From an uncultured Paracoccaceae bacterium (lineage in GTDB: Bacteria > Pseudomonadota > Alphaproteobacteria > Rhodobacterales > Rhodobacteraceae), in contig CANMPD010000002.1 of the NCBI GenBank assembly GCA_947499635.1, positions 186,001 through 250,000 of the forward strand: a stretch of DNA of 64,000 nucleotides, given 5' to 3'. The position numbers and the translations under genes were made by a program. Of this stretch, positions 17,275 through 26,312 are shown piece by piece. Each line of letters opens with the position of its first letter. Positions within the stretch are counted from its first letter, which is position 1. Under the pieces are notes generated by a model. It was not told where the DNA came from and did no database searches. It saw only the letters and a list, made by a program, of their open reading frames with translations.

Positions 17275-18108
17275 ATGAAAAAAATTGACATCAATGGTAT
17301 CACCATTGGCAATGACTGTCCCCTGACGGTCATTGCCGGGCCTTGCCAGCTCGAAAGTGCAGAACATGCGCAGATGATAGCAGGCAGTTTGAAAGACGCG
17401 TGTCAGGCAGCTGGAGCACAGTTTGTCTTTAAAGCGTCTTATGACAAGGCAAACCGCACATCGCTGTCCGGCCAACGTGGCCTTGGTATAGATAAGGGCC
17501 TTCAGGTTTTACACGATATCGGCAAAGAATTCGATGTCCCTGTACTGACCGACGTCCACACAGAAGCCCAGTGCGCAATTGCTGCACAGGCAGTCGACAT
17601 TTTGCAAATTCCCGCGTTTTTATGCCGCCAAACAGACATGCTGATCGCCGCCGGTCAAACCGGAAAAGTGATCAATGTCAAAAAAGGCCAATTCTTAGCA
17701 CCTTGGGATATGGCAAACGTCGTCGCCAAACTAGAAAGCACTGGCAACGACAAGATTTTGCTGACCGAACGTGGCACATCCTTTGGCTACAACACATTGG
17801 TTGCTGATATGCGCAGCCTTCCTCAGATGGCGCAGGCGGGCTATCCGGTCGTGATGGATGCAACCCATTCCGTGCAACAGCCCGGTGGCAAAGGCGGCTC
17901 AACCGGTGGCCAGCGCGAGTTTGCACCTTTGATGGCTCGTGCAGCAGTGGCAAGCGGAATTGCCGCTGTTTTCATCGAAACACACCAAGATCCTGACTCT
18001 GCACCTTCAGATGGACCAAACATGGTTTACCTAGATCAAATGCCACATTTGATTGACACATTAATGCGGTTTGATGCGCTTGCAAAAGCAGACCCGATCA
18101 GAATTTGA
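17275..18108 (+). CDS. kdsA: 3-deoxy-8-phosphooctulonate (Kdo-8-P) synthase
   Basis: 277 residues of a DAHP-synthase-fold aldolase. It begins near VIAGPCQLES (PEP site), followed by FKASYDKANRTS, the IPAFLCRQTDML segment, KKGQFLAPWDM and DATHSVQQPGG. It condenses phosphoenolpyruvate with arabinose 5-phosphate to give Kdo-8-phosphate. The position between kpsE and phosphomannomutase suggests it feeds the Kdo linker of the capsule, possibly as a second copy beside a housekeeping kdsA elsewhere (inference). The start is 4 bp after the kpsE stop. Confidence 0.96.
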   Translation: MKKIDINGITIGNDCPLTVIAGPCQLESAEHAQMIAGSLKDACQAAGAQFVFKASYDKANRTSLSGQRGLGIDKGLQVLHDIGKEFDVPVLTDVHTEAQCAIAAQAVDILQIPAFLCRQTDMLIAAGQTGKVINVKKGQFLAPWDMANVVAKLESTGNDKILLTERGTSFGYNTLVADMRSLPQMAQAGYPVVMDATHSVQQPGGKGGSTGGQREFAPLMARAAVASGIAAVFIETHQDPDSAPSDGPNMVYLDQMPHLIDTLMRFDALAKADPIRI

Positions 18109-18131
18109 TTCTTCAAAGGACACTTAAAGTT

Positions 18132-19628
18132 ATGAATAAACCACTGCCAGAAGTCACCCCCAATAGCTGGAGCTTCCTGCGAGATGCGATGATCAAACCT
18201 ACCGGGTTTCGTGAATATGATGCACGCTGGAAATATCCTGAAGAAATCAACCTGCCAGGCATGACGGCCCTGGGCCTTGGCCTTGGAACTCAGATGCGCA
18301 AACGCGGCATCGCCCCTGTCATCGCCGTTGGCAATGACTATCGTGACTATTCCGTCGCCATCAAAAACGCCCTGATCCTTGGCCTGATGCAAGCCGGTAT
18401 TCAAGTGAAAGATATCGGCCCTGCTCTGTCTCCTATGGCATACTTCTCTCAGTTTCATTTGGATGTGCCTGCGGTTGCAATGGTCACAGCCTCTCATAAC
18501 CCAAATGGCTGGACCGGCGTCAAAATGGGCTTTGACCGCCCGCTGACACATGGCCCCGACGAAATGGGTGAATTGCGCGATATCGTCTTAAACGGCGAAG
18601 GCCAGACACACGAAGGTGGTTCCTACGAATTTGTAGATGGCATCAAAGAAGCCTACATCAATGATCTGGTTGGTGACTTCAAAATGTCGCGCCCACTCAA
18701 AGTGGTCTGCGCCACCGGCAACGGTACAGCCGCAGCCTTTGCACCTGAGATCTTTGAACGCATTGGCGTCGAAGTGGTGCACAGCCACACCGAGCTGGAC
18801 TACACCTTCCCTAACTACAACCCAAATCCCGAAGCCATGGAAATGCTGCACGACATGTCCGCCAGCGTCAAAGCCTCAGGTGCGGATTTGGCACTTGGGT
18901 TTGACGGCGACGGCGACCGCTGTGGTGTTGTCGACGACGAAGCCGAAGAGATCTTTGCGGACAAAGTTGGTGTCATCATGGCCCGCGATCTGTCCAAAAT
19001 TTACCCCAACTCGACCTTTGTTGCGGATGTGAAATCCACGGGCCTTTATGCCTCAGATCCTGAGCTCAAGAAAAACGGCGTCAAGGCAGACTACTGGAAA
19101 ACCGGACACAGCCACATGAAACGCCGTGTCAAGGAAATCGGTGCTCTGGCAGGGTTCGAAAAATCCGGCCACTATTTCCTCGCGGAACCCATTGGTCGCG
19201 GATATGATTGCGGTATGCGTGTCGCCGTCGAAGTTTGCAAAATGCTGGACCGCAACCCAGACATGAAAATGTCAGACCTGCGCAAAGCTCTGCCCAAAAC
19301 ATGGGCAACGCCAACCATGTCCCCCTACGCGGCTGATACAGAGAAATACGACATTCTTGCACGTCTTGTTGACAAGCTGGTCGCCAAATCTGAAGCCGGT
19401 GAAACTATTGCAGGCCGCCCGATCAAAGAGGTCGTAACTGTGAACGGTGCCCGCGTCATCCTAGACAACGGCTCATGGGGTCTGGTGCGTGCATCTTCAA
19501 ACACACCGAACCTCGTTGTGGTCTGTGAAAGCTCTGAAAGCGAAGACGAAATGCGCGCAATCTTTGCAGATATTGACGCCGTAATCCGCACAGAACCTAG
19601 CGTCGGTGATTACGACCAAACGATCTAA
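18132..19628 (+). CDS. Phosphomannomutase/phosphoglucomutase
   Basis: 498-residue alpha-D-phosphohexomutase. The phosphoserine loop is TASHNPNGW, the Mg loop is DGDGDRC, the sugar-binding loop is FEKSGHYF and the phosphate-binding loop is RASSNTPNL. It interconverts hexose 6- and 1-phosphates (mannose and/or glucose), supplying nucleotide-sugar precursors. As the last gene of kpsT-kpsE-kdsA it probably serves capsule and LPS synthesis. The start at 18132 has AAAGGA about 12 bases upstream. Two terminators follow. Confidence 0.94.
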   Translation: MNKPLPEVTPNSWSFLRDAMIKPTGFREYDARWKYPEEINLPGMTALGLGLGTQMRKRGIAPVIAVGNDYRDYSVAIKNALILGLMQAGIQVKDIGPALSPMAYFSQFHLDVPAVAMVTASHNPNGWTGVKMGFDRPLTHGPDEMGELRDIVLNGEGQTHEGGSYEFVDGIKEAYINDLVGDFKMSRPLKVVCATGNGTAAAFAPEIFERIGVEVVHSHTELDYTFPNYNPNPEAMEMLHDMSASVKASGADLALGFDGDGDRCGVVDDEAEEIFADKVGVIMARDLSKIYPNSTFVADVKSTGLYASDPELKKNGVKADYWKTGHSHMKRRVKEIGALAGFEKSGHYFLAEPIGRGYDCGMRVAVEVCKMLDRNPDMKMSDLRKALPKTWATPTMSPYAADTEKYDILARLVDKLVAKSEAGETIAGRPIKEVVTVNGARVILDNGSWGLVRASSNTPNLVVVCESSESEDEMRAIFADIDAVIRTEPSVGDYDQTI

Positions 19629-19653
19629 ACATCGTTTATCTTATTCTATTCAA

Positions 19654-19686
19654 GCGGGCTGCATCTCACGAGCAGCCCGTTTTCTG
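19654..19686 (+). terminator. First terminator after capsule operon
   Basis: CGGGCTGC-atctcacga-GCAGCCCG followed by TTTTCTGTTT: an 8-bp stem with a U-rich tail, 27 bp after the phosphomannomutase stop. Confidence 0.9.
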
Positions 19687-19697
19687 TTTAAGCGCCC

Positions 19698-19756
19698 CGC
19701 CTGCGCAGCAGGCGCAAAACCTGTGTGTCAGGCCACCGGCCTGGCACACCTTTTTA
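19698..19756 (+). terminator. Second hairpin pair after capsule operon
   Basis: A perfect 7-bp hairpin (CGCCTGC-gca-GCAGGCG, 19698-19714) is followed by a 12-bp near-perfect stem (19723-19749, GTGTGTCAGGCC with GGCCTGGCACAC) and then CTTTTT. The second is a strong factor-independent terminator, giving a tandem arrangement with the one at 19.66 kb. Confidence 0.85.
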
Positions 19757-19795
19757 CAAGCCCAACAATCCATTCGCACACAGCGGAAATCCTGC

Positions 19796-21718
19796 TCAGT
19801 CTTGTCCTAAAAACTTAAACAGCTGCTCTCGGGCCTGATCTTCTATACGTTGCCGCAAGGCTTCTTCGGCGTCTTCAAGACTGGTGATTGGGGCCTCCAG
19901 CTCTTCACTCAATTTATTCTTAAGCGCATCTGCCGCTTGTTCCTGCAGCGCCCTCAGCTCTTCTAGCGAAGACAGATCCGGTGTATAGCTTAAATCATTC
20001 CATGGTCCATGCACCCGCAGCGGGACAGATATTCCCGTACTCCCTTCGCCTGCAAAGGCGGTCGGCGTCAGTACAATGTCCATATCTTGCTGCGCAATAC
20101 CTATCTCTCCGACACCCGTTGCAGTCAAAAGCGGAAGAGTGGCGGCAAAATCGTCAGTGGTCAAAACACCGTTTGAAATCAAATAGCTGGCAGAAAGCGC
20201 ATCAAACACCGTTGTTCCGCCGTCGCCGCCATCCGGATCCATCAGCGCATGTAAATCAAATCCCGTAAATCGCCCTGTCCCCATTTCGATGTTACCACTG
20301 CCACTCAGCGAACTCATAATTGCAGACACAGTATTGCCCACTCCCAAAAGCTTGACCTGACCTGTTGCCGCCCCTTCCAAACCATCATAGCCAGCAGTTT
20401 GTTCTAACACATGCTGCAACTCGATCCCTTGGAATGACAGATCCGCAGCGACAGACAGCCCATCACGGTTATTAACAACCAGTTCTCCTGTAACTTGCCC
20501 ATCAAACCCAGCAACCGGATCCAGTGACAGAACCGCGCGAGACTGGTCAACGGTCAGTGTCAAAAGGCTCTCCCCTAACGACACATCCGCAACCTTAATA
20601 CCTGCGGCCTTTAACGACACCTCGCCGTCAAACAAGGCCAAAGCCGACGCATCAATCACATCTTGAGACCATGCCGCGTCGTCTTCGCCCGTGGAACTGT
20701 CAACAGTGTCACTGTCCCCCTCAAGCGCGCTCAGATCCAGTGCCGAAGACGTAAGCTGAGCAGAGATTTGCATTGGCGTCTGCAACACGCCAAGCTCGGC
20801 CGAGCCTGAGATTTGCGTGCCCTCTAAATCAAACGCCATATTACGCAGTGTTAGCGCCCCATCTGGTTGATAGGTGACCTCTGCTGCGACATCCCCAGCG
20901 CGCCCTAAACCTGTAGGTAAATCCAACGGCGGTAAGCCAAGCGCAACCAAGACAGCATCTGTTTCCGCGATATTCCCTGTAATATGCCCACGCGCCTGAC
21001 CCGAGGTATCCGCTTCCCCGTCAAAATTAATTGTGCTGTCAGCAGCCTGTACTGTGACATGCATCGCACTGGGTTTGCCCTGCAACACATCAGTAAACGC
21101 CTCAATCTGCGCGGAAATCTGCACCGGCGCGCCTGCAGGGCGTACCGTCACCGCAAGATTGGCTGGCTCTGACGGGCTGGGCCAGCCCAAAGACATATCC
21201 ACCTGCTGCATTTCGATGACATCCCCTTCAAATGGGGCATAGCGGAACGCTCCACCTGCAACAGACAAAGCTTCAATTGATATGTCACTCTGATCCTCTC
21301 CTGATGCCGCGGCGCCATCCTCATCCGGGCGCGACGGTGTGAACTCCCAGTTCCCCGTTCCATCTGCCCGCGTCTGCAAATTGAGCTGCGGTACGATTGC
21401 CGTCAGCTCTGTGATACGAACCTTGCCGTTCAACAAATCCGCCGCATCCAATCCGATATTCAATCGCCCCGCCGTCAGAAAGGGCTCATTCCCTGCCCAA
21501 GGCGCATTGGCAATGCTGACATCATTGGCACGCAGCCCAAGTGTTGGCCAAAGTGAAAAGCGAACATCCCCGTCGAAATAAACCGCACGGCCAATTTTCT
21601 CTTCAAGCTGCGTTGCTGCAATTTGCGCCAGCTTTTGCCCCGGCAGCAGAAATAGAACGCCAATTCCAATCGCCAAAGCAAGACAGAGGGCTGCAAGACT
21701 ACGAAGCAGAATGCGCAT
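19796..21718 (-). CDS. AsmA family protein
   Basis: 640 residues. A single N-terminal membrane anchor (about 5-26) is followed by the AsmA pattern (QLEEKIGRAVYFDGDVRFSL, LGLRANDVSIANAPWA, LTAGRLNIGLD). A long beta-rich periplasmic region has the C-terminal AsmA_2 features (GVLTTDDFAATLPLLTATG, GIAQQDMDI, SVPLRVHGPWNDLSYTPDL). AsmA-like proteins resemble lipid-transfer (chorein-type) repeats and act in outer-membrane phospholipid or LPS homeostasis. It is divergent from rimO with about 200 bp between them. Confidence 0.9.
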   Translation of the reverse strand: MRILLRSLAALCLALAIGIGVLFLLPGQKLAQIAATQLEEKIGRAVYFDGDVRFSLWPTLGLRANDVSIANAPWAGNEPFLTAGRLNIGLDAADLLNGKVRITELTAIVPQLNLQTRADGTGNWEFTPSRPDEDGAAASGEDQSDISIEALSVAGGAFRYAPFEGDVIEMQQVDMSLGWPSPSEPANLAVTVRPAGAPVQISAQIEAFTDVLQGKPSAMHVTVQAADSTINFDGEADTSGQARGHITGNIAETDAVLVALGLPPLDLPTGLGRAGDVAAEVTYQPDGALTLRNMAFDLEGTQISGSAELGVLQTPMQISAQLTSSALDLSALEGDSDTVDSSTGEDDAAWSQDVIDASALALFDGEVSLKAAGIKVADVSLGESLLTLTVDQSRAVLSLDPVAGFDGQVTGELVVNNRDGLSVAADLSFQGIELQHVLEQTAGYDGLEGAATGQVKLLGVGNTVSAIMSSLSGSGNIEMGTGRFTGFDLHALMDPDGGDGGTTVFDALSASYLISNGVLTTDDFAATLPLLTATGVGEIGIAQQDMDIVLTPTAFAGEGSTGISVPLRVHGPWNDLSYTPDLSSLEELRALQEQAADALKNKLSEELEAPITSLEDAEEALRQRIEDQAREQLFKFLGQD

Positions 21719-21919
21719 CAGCTTTCCTTTCTAGAACAATATCTTGGACGCCTATATTTACGCCCCAATTTCGGCCAGAATACAAAGCACCTGCCTGGGA
21801 TCAATGACCAATGTGCATGCTGGACAGTAAAATTACCCGCGCACCACAACGCAAGAAAGTCGCCCTTTCCATAACAAACAGGCATTTCCTTGCTGGTGCG
21901 TGCAGGTTATACGCCCCAC

Positions 21920-23338
21920 ATGACCCATGACACGTCCAGCAACCCGCCAGATCTTCGCCCTGACCTTGCCCCAAAAGCACAGCTCTCAGAGGCCCCACGC
22001 GCCGGCCAGCCAACCCTTGGCATGGTCTCGCTGGGCTGTCCCAAAGCCTTGGTCGACAGCGAACGTATCCTGACGCGTCTACGGGCCGAAGGTTACGGTA
22101 TCTCACCTGATTACACAGGCGCGGATGCGGTGATTGTAAACACCTGTGGCTTTCTCGACAGTGCCAAAGCCGAAAGCCTTGATGCAATCGGCGAAGCGCT
22201 CAAGGAAAATGGCAAGGTGATTGTCACCGGTTGTCTGGGTGCAGAGCCCGATTATATTCGTGAACACCATCCCCGCATTCTGGCCGTGACCGGACCCCAT
22301 CAGTATGAACAGGTTCTAGATGCGGTACATGGCGCGGTCCCGCCCTCGCCGGATCCTTTTGTGGATTTGTTGCCCGCCGCCGGTGTAAAACTCACGCCGC
22401 GTCACTTTAGTTACCTCAAGATATCTGAGGGTTGTAACCACAAATGCAAGTTCTGCATCATCCCTGACATGCGCGGCAAACTGGCCTCGCGCCCGGTTCA
22501 TGCGGTTCTGCGCGAAGCTGAAAAGCTGGTGGGCGCAGGTGTGCGCGAATTGATGGTGATCAGCCAGGACACCTCGGCTTATGGGCTGGATCGTAAGTAT
22601 TCAACACACCCGTGGAAAGGCCAAGACCTGCGCAGCCATATTCTGGAACTCAGCCGCGAATTGGGCAAACTCGCCCCCGCGGACGAGCTGTGGGTGCGTC
22701 TGCACTATGTCTACCCCTATCCACATGTGCGCGATCTCATCCCACTGATGGCTGATCCAGACAACGCGCTGCTCCCCTATCTGGACATTCCATTCCAACA
22801 TGCGCACCCAGATGTGCTAAAGCGGATGGCCCGCCCGGCGGCGGCCGCAAAAACACTGGATGAAATCAACGCATGGCGCGCAAGCTGCCCTGACATCACC
22901 CTGCGCTCGACCTTTATCGTCGGCTATCCCGGCGAAACCGAAGCAGAGTTCCAACACCTGCTGGATTGGCTAGACGAAGCACAGCTGGATCGCGTCGGTT
23001 GTTTTCAATATGAAAACGTCGCGGGTGCGCGCTCAAACGATCTTCCCGATCATGTGCCTGCAGACATCAAACAAGACCGCTGGGATCGTTTCATGGAAAA
23101 GGCACAAGCCATTTCCGAGGCAAAACTGGCCCAAAAGGTCGGCCAAACCCTGCAGGTCCTCGTGGATGATATCGACGAAGACGGCATCGCCACCTGCCGC
23201 ACCAAAGCCGACGCACCCGAAATCGACGGAAACCTGTTTATCGACGAAGGCACCGATGGCTTGAATGTCGGCGATCTGGTCACCGTAGAGGTCGACGAGG
23301 CCGGAGAATATGACCTATGGGGTATGTTGAAAACCTAA
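21920..23338 (+). CDS. rimO: Ribosomal protein S12 methylthiotransferase
   Basis: 472 residues. The N-terminal MTTase domain has Cys ligands in [17 protein letters not shown] and TGCLG. The radical-SAM core has CNHKCKFC (CxxxCxxC). A TRAM domain forms the last 70 residues ([15 protein letters not shown]). RimO methylthiolates Asp88 of ribosomal protein S12. The start at 21920 (MTHDTSSN) avoids a 10-residue extension from a start further upstream; the ribosome site is weak either way. It is a single gene. Confidence 0.96.
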   Translation: MTHDTSSNPPDLRPDLAPKAQLSEAPRAGQPTLGMVSLGCPKALVDSERILTRLRAEGYGISPDYTGADAVIVNTCGFLDSAKAESLDAIGEALKENGKVIVTGCLGAEPDYIREHHPRILAVTGPHQYEQVLDAVHGAVPPSPDPFVDLLPAAGVKLTPRHFSYLKISEGCNHKCKFCIIPDMRGKLASRPVHAVLREAEKLVGAGVRELMVISQDTSAYGLDRKYSTHPWKGQDLRSHILELSRELGKLAPADELWVRLHYVYPYPHVRDLIPLMADPDNALLPYLDIPFQHAHPDVLKRMARPAAAAKTLDEINAWRASCPDITLRSTFIVGYPGETEAEFQHLLDWLDEAQLDRVGCFQYENVAGARSNDLPDHVPADIKQDRWDRFMEKAQAISEAKLAQKVGQTLQVLVDDIDEDGIATCRTKADAPEIDGNLFIDEGTDGLNVGDLVTVEVDEAGEYDLWGMLKT

Positions 23339-23398
23339 AACATACCCAAAGCGGGTTGCTGCAGTTGAACACCTGAGTTTTCGAATTACATCAAATTC

Positions 23399-23797
23399 AT
23401 GAACGATAAACAGACTGCTCAAACCGCACCCAACGAAGAGACAGCCGTGCTGTTTAATGCCGACTGCCCTGTTTGTAATTTTGAGATTTCTCATTACGCC
23501 ACCTATGCGGCACAGGGCAATCTGGCGATCCGGTTTGATGATCTCAATGCCTGCGATTTGTCTCGCTGGGGCGTTAGCGCAGATCAAGCAGCACGACGAT
23601 TACATGTGCGCAAGACGGGCAAAATTCACGTCGGAGTAGATGCTTTTATCGCTCTTTGGCAAGATATGCCGCGCTATCGCTTATTGGCGCACATTGTGGG
23701 CCTGCCCGGCATCCTTCAACTCTCGCGCGCGGTTTATGATTATGCCTTGGCTCCGGTGATCTACCGTGCGCATCTGCGCAGACAGGCAAAGCCCTAA
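23399..23797 (+). CDS. DCC-family thiol-disulfide protein (DUF393)
   Basis: 132 residues. The family signature is visible near the N-terminus: NADCPVCNFEI (D-C-x-x-C), followed by a helix, FDDLN, and a segment containing HVRKTGKIHVGVDAF. DUF393 proteins are thioredoxin-like and predicted to exchange thiols; no substrate is known. Its 3' end overlaps the convergent DUF6455 gene by 4 bp. Confidence 0.88.
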   Translation: MNDKQTAQTAPNEETAVLFNADCPVCNFEISHYATYAAQGNLAIRFDDLNACDLSRWGVSADQAARRLHVRKTGKIHVGVDAFIALWQDMPRYRLLAHIVGLPGILQLSRAVYDYALAPVIYRAHLRRQAKP

Positions 23798-24081
23798 TCG
23801 CCGCGTTCTTCTTTCAAAAAATCAAACAGATCCAGGTTACGACAATAATCAGGCGCGCTTTTCATGACGGACGGTTGGCCTTCGATCTCGTTTAACCAGG
23901 TTTTACAGGCCTCAGGTTGCCCGCATTTTGTGCAACGCACCACGGCATCGGCGATTTCGTCGAAAACCAAATTGCCCGAGATCGCTTCGTCCTGCAGATC
24001 CAACCCAACTGCAGTGCCCATACGATCAAACAGCTCTGCATGATCTTTCATGGTTTTTGTCTCAACGGTTTCATGGCTCAT
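23794..24081 (-). CDS. DUF6455 family protein, Cys-rich
   Basis: 95 residues, soluble. It has VVRCTKCGQPEACKTWL (CxxC plus a third Cys) and a late PDYCRNLDLF, so four Cys in all, plausibly a metal or iron-sulfur site. This matches the DUF6455 pattern of Rhodobacterales; no function is known. A perfect TTGAT-CTAG-ATCAA palindrome lies 55 bp upstream of the start, the consensus of FNR/FnrL, so the gene is probably switched by oxygen. It overlaps the stop of the DCC-family gene. Confidence 0.8.
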   Translation of the reverse strand: MSHETVETKTMKDHAELFDRMGTAVGLDLQDEAISGNLVFDEIADAVVRCTKCGQPEACKTWLNEIEGQPSVMKSAPDYCRNLDLFDFLKEERGD

Positions 24082-24135
24082 AGACTGACCTCCGACTGGA
24101 TAATCTAAGTCTAAGCGCGCAGAGAGAGCAGCACT

Positions 24136-24149
24136 TTGATCTAGATCAA
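24136..24149. promoter_or_regulatory. FNR/FnrL-type box upstream of DUF6455 gene
   Basis: TTGATCTAGATCAA is an exact match to the TTGAT-N4-ATCAA consensus of FNR/FnrL and a perfect 14-bp palindrome. It sits 55 bp before the DUF6455 ATG and 17 bp past the stop of the upstream YigZ-like gene, i.e. in promoter position for the minus-strand gene. Confidence 0.75.
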
Positions 24150-24166
24150 GTCTAGCAACCTATGGA

Positions 24167-24535
24167 TTAGTCGGACTTGCAGTGTTCAAAATATGCGCGT
24201 ACGGCGTCTTGAACACGGCGAAACCGGTCTCCGCCCAATTTCTTTCCCCCATACCAGCGGGTCACGATGATGACATGATCGGTCAGCCCTTCGCGTTCCA
24301 TCATCCGCAAAATAACCATGCCCGCGCCTGCCTCGCCGTCATCTGCCTTAAGTCCGCCAGTGGGCAAAACCGCCGCCCATGTGTTATGGGTCGCCTTGGC
24401 ATAGCTGCGGTCGGATTTCAGCCTGTCCAAAACCGCGTTCACACCGTCGCGGCTGGTCACCGCAGCCCCGCTTACCGCGTATTTTGAGCCTCGGTCAGTC
24501 AGAACAACTCCCAACTGTACCAATTTATCCGTCAT
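24167..24535 (-). CDS. YigZ/IMPACT family protein (UPF0029)
   Basis: 122 residues (125 from a GTG at 24544). It is the single-domain UPF0029 part of the IMPACT family: ATHNTWAAVL, DDGEAGAG, ILRMMEREGLTDHVIIVTRW and YGGKKLGG are the conserved blocks. Full-length YigZ is about 205 residues, so this is a short, one-domain form. Family members interact with translation factors or bind nucleic acid; the bacterial role is unsettled. It lies 13-22 bp after the M48 protease gene on the same strand, a likely operon. Confidence 0.85.
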   Translation of the reverse strand: MTDKLVQLGVVLTDRGSKYAVSGAAVTSRDGVNAVLDRLKSDRSYAKATHNTWAAVLPTGGLKADDGEAGAGMVILRMMEREGLTDHVIIVTRWYGGKKLGGDRFRRVQDAVRAYFEHCKSD

Positions 24536-24557
24536 CTGCGTCACTCACTGTTCGCCA

Positions 24558-25217
24558 CTATTGTAGGTCATAGGCCCGGATCGTTTCCTGCACGACCCGT
24601 AGACGATCCGGATTCGAAGGATGTGTCCCCAAAAACTGATCCCCCGGATCAGGAATTCGTTCAAAAAACGCCATTCCTACAGTGGGGCTATACCCTGCGC
24701 GCGCGGCAATCAATGTCCCAAGCGCATCGGCTTCTAATTCAAAGACTTTTGAGTAACTGCGCCCGCCAACGAGTGCCCCCAGTTGCTGCGCATTTGCGAC
24801 CTCGTCACTGCTGCCGCCCTCGGCCTCAACCAACTGTCCCAGCCATGCAGCCCCTTCGTGTGCATGAAATTGCTGTTGTTGGATATGCCCAAGGATATGG
24901 TGCGCAGCCTCATGCGACATGACAAACGCAATCTCATCCACATTCCCGATTTCTTTCAGCAAAGGTCGTGTAAAGGTGACGACCGGTCGCCCCCTGCGGT
25001 CAAGCGCTTGATACGCGTTGGGGAAGGCATCTTCCCGTATGTCTATAAAGAACGAAAAGTCGCAGGGCCCCTGCGGGCGTTCTTGCAAACATTCAGCCTC
25101 TGCCACGGGCTCAACCCGCGCGACAACCTCAGCAAATTGCAGATAAAGTGGATCATCTAAATCCACCGTTGCACAAGCAGACAACACCAACAGCATCAGA
25201 TATTTTACCGCACGCAT
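24558..25217 (-). CDS. M48 family metalloprotease, lipoprotein
   Basis: 219 residues. A lipobox (LVLSAC, Cys about residue 15) makes it a predicted lipoprotein. The zinc-protease motif is HEAAHH (HExxH) in a helix, with the third ligand Glu in FELEADALG, and THPSNPDRL near the C-terminus, all typical of M48/BepA-like periplasmic proteases. These act in quality control of outer-membrane proteins. It is first in a two-gene unit with the YigZ-like gene. Confidence 0.92.
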   Translation of the reverse strand: MRAVKYLMLLVLSACATVDLDDPLYLQFAEVVARVEPVAEAECLQERPQGPCDFSFFIDIREDAFPNAYQALDRRGRPVVTFTRPLLKEIGNVDEIAFVMSHEAAHHILGHIQQQQFHAHEGAAWLGQLVEAEGGSSDEVANAQQLGALVGGRSYSKVFELEADALGTLIAARAGYSPTVGMAFFERIPDPGDQFLGTHPSNPDRLRVVQETIRAYDLQ

Positions 25218-25362
25218 ATCTTTTGCTTTCTCTTTGGCTGCTCATCAAGCGTTCTGTCTCCACATTATTCTCCGAACAGGAATGGGGGCAAGCACAAGGT
25301 ATTCAGGATGTTGTGTAATTCACGGACTTGTCAGGGCCGCAATCCCCTGACACAGTGAATGT

Positions 25363-25611
25363 ATGTTTACGATCGAACATGAATTTGACTCGACCTTGAT
25401 CACCTTCGTTGACGAAGGCGAGACGCCTTTGCAAGAAGATGTGGTGATAAACGCCTTTGCGGAATGCGTCACTGTGGAACAATACGATCCAATCAGTGGC
25501 CGCGTGCAGAAAATCACCTTCTCGCCAGAGCAGCTCGATGATCTCGCGGCTGCTTTAGATCTACCCGAAGGGGTATATCGACTGATAAAGGACGATGATA
25601 CTTCGCGCTAG
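25363..25611 (+). CDS. Small acidic conserved-type protein, function unknown
   Basis: 82 residues, strongly acidic, no signal peptide or membrane segment, one Cys (AFAECVTVEQ). Codon use looks coding and an ATG is present. It is not recognised as a named family. It stands alone between the divergent M48 gene and the nitroreductase. Real but uncharacterised is the best description. Confidence 0.65.
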   Translation: MFTIEHEFDSTLITFVDEGETPLQEDVVINAFAECVTVEQYDPISGRVQKITFSPEQLDDLAAALDLPEGVYRLIKDDDTSR

Positions 25612-25733
25612 CGCTGCCCCTCCTGCAAGCTATGGCTCCTAAAATCTCTTAGGCCTCGCGCGCTAACCTTTCCTTGAACTCGCCCCAACCTATACCGACA
25701 ACATAGGCCTGATATATTATAAGGTGCTTTTAC

Positions 25734-26312
25734 ATGCCGACAGCCAATACAGCTGCTCTAGACTTCTTACTGAACCGCCGCTCACGCCCTGCAAAAACCC
25801 TGGTTGCCCCGGCCCCAACCCGAGGCGAGCTGGCTCCCATACTCACAGCCGCCGCCCGCAGCCCAGATCACGGCATGACGGTTCCTTTCCGCTTTATCGT
25901 CGTTGAAAAAACCGCAATGGGCCGTTTGTCACAAATGGTAGAACAGGCGGGTGCACGGCTTGGAAAATCAGAAACCGACATCACCAAAGCCCGCAGTCAA
26001 TTTGATCAGGGCCAATTGGCCGTCGCGGTGGTCGAAGTCCAACAAGACACGCCCAAGATCCCCGCAATTGAGATGACCTATGCAGCCGGCGCAGTCTGCC
26101 TGTCTTTGCTGAACGCAGCCTTGGCTTCGGGCTGGGGGGCAAATTGGCTAAGTGGGTGGCATTCACATGATCCACAATTCTGCCAAGAGGCTTTTGATCT
26201 CGCTGAAAATGAGCGCATTGCTGGCTTGATCTATTTGGGCACCCAAAGCCATATCCCATCCGAACGTCCACGCCCTGATGTGGCAGCGATAACCCGCTGG
26301 ATTACAACATGA
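25734..26312 (+). CDS. Nitroreductase family protein (YdjA-like)
   Basis: 192 residues of FMN-dependent nitroreductase fold. The FMN-phosphate segment is LLNRRSRPAKTL, AARSPDHGMTVPFRF follows, and a core helix (AAGAVCLSLLNAALASGWGANW) and ERIAGLIYLGT strand close it. The size and motifs match the short YdjA-type oxidoreductases acting on NAD(P)H and an unknown acceptor. Its stop overlaps the start of the next gene (ATGA), so the two are coupled. Confidence 0.9.
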   Translation: MPTANTAALDFLLNRRSRPAKTLVAPAPTRGELAPILTAAARSPDHGMTVPFRFIVVEKTAMGRLSQMVEQAGARLGKSETDITKARSQFDQGQLAVAVVEVQQDTPKIPAIEMTYAAGAVCLSLLNAALASGWGANWLSGWHSHDPQFCQEAFDLAENERIAGLIYLGTQSHIPSERPRPDVAAITRWITT

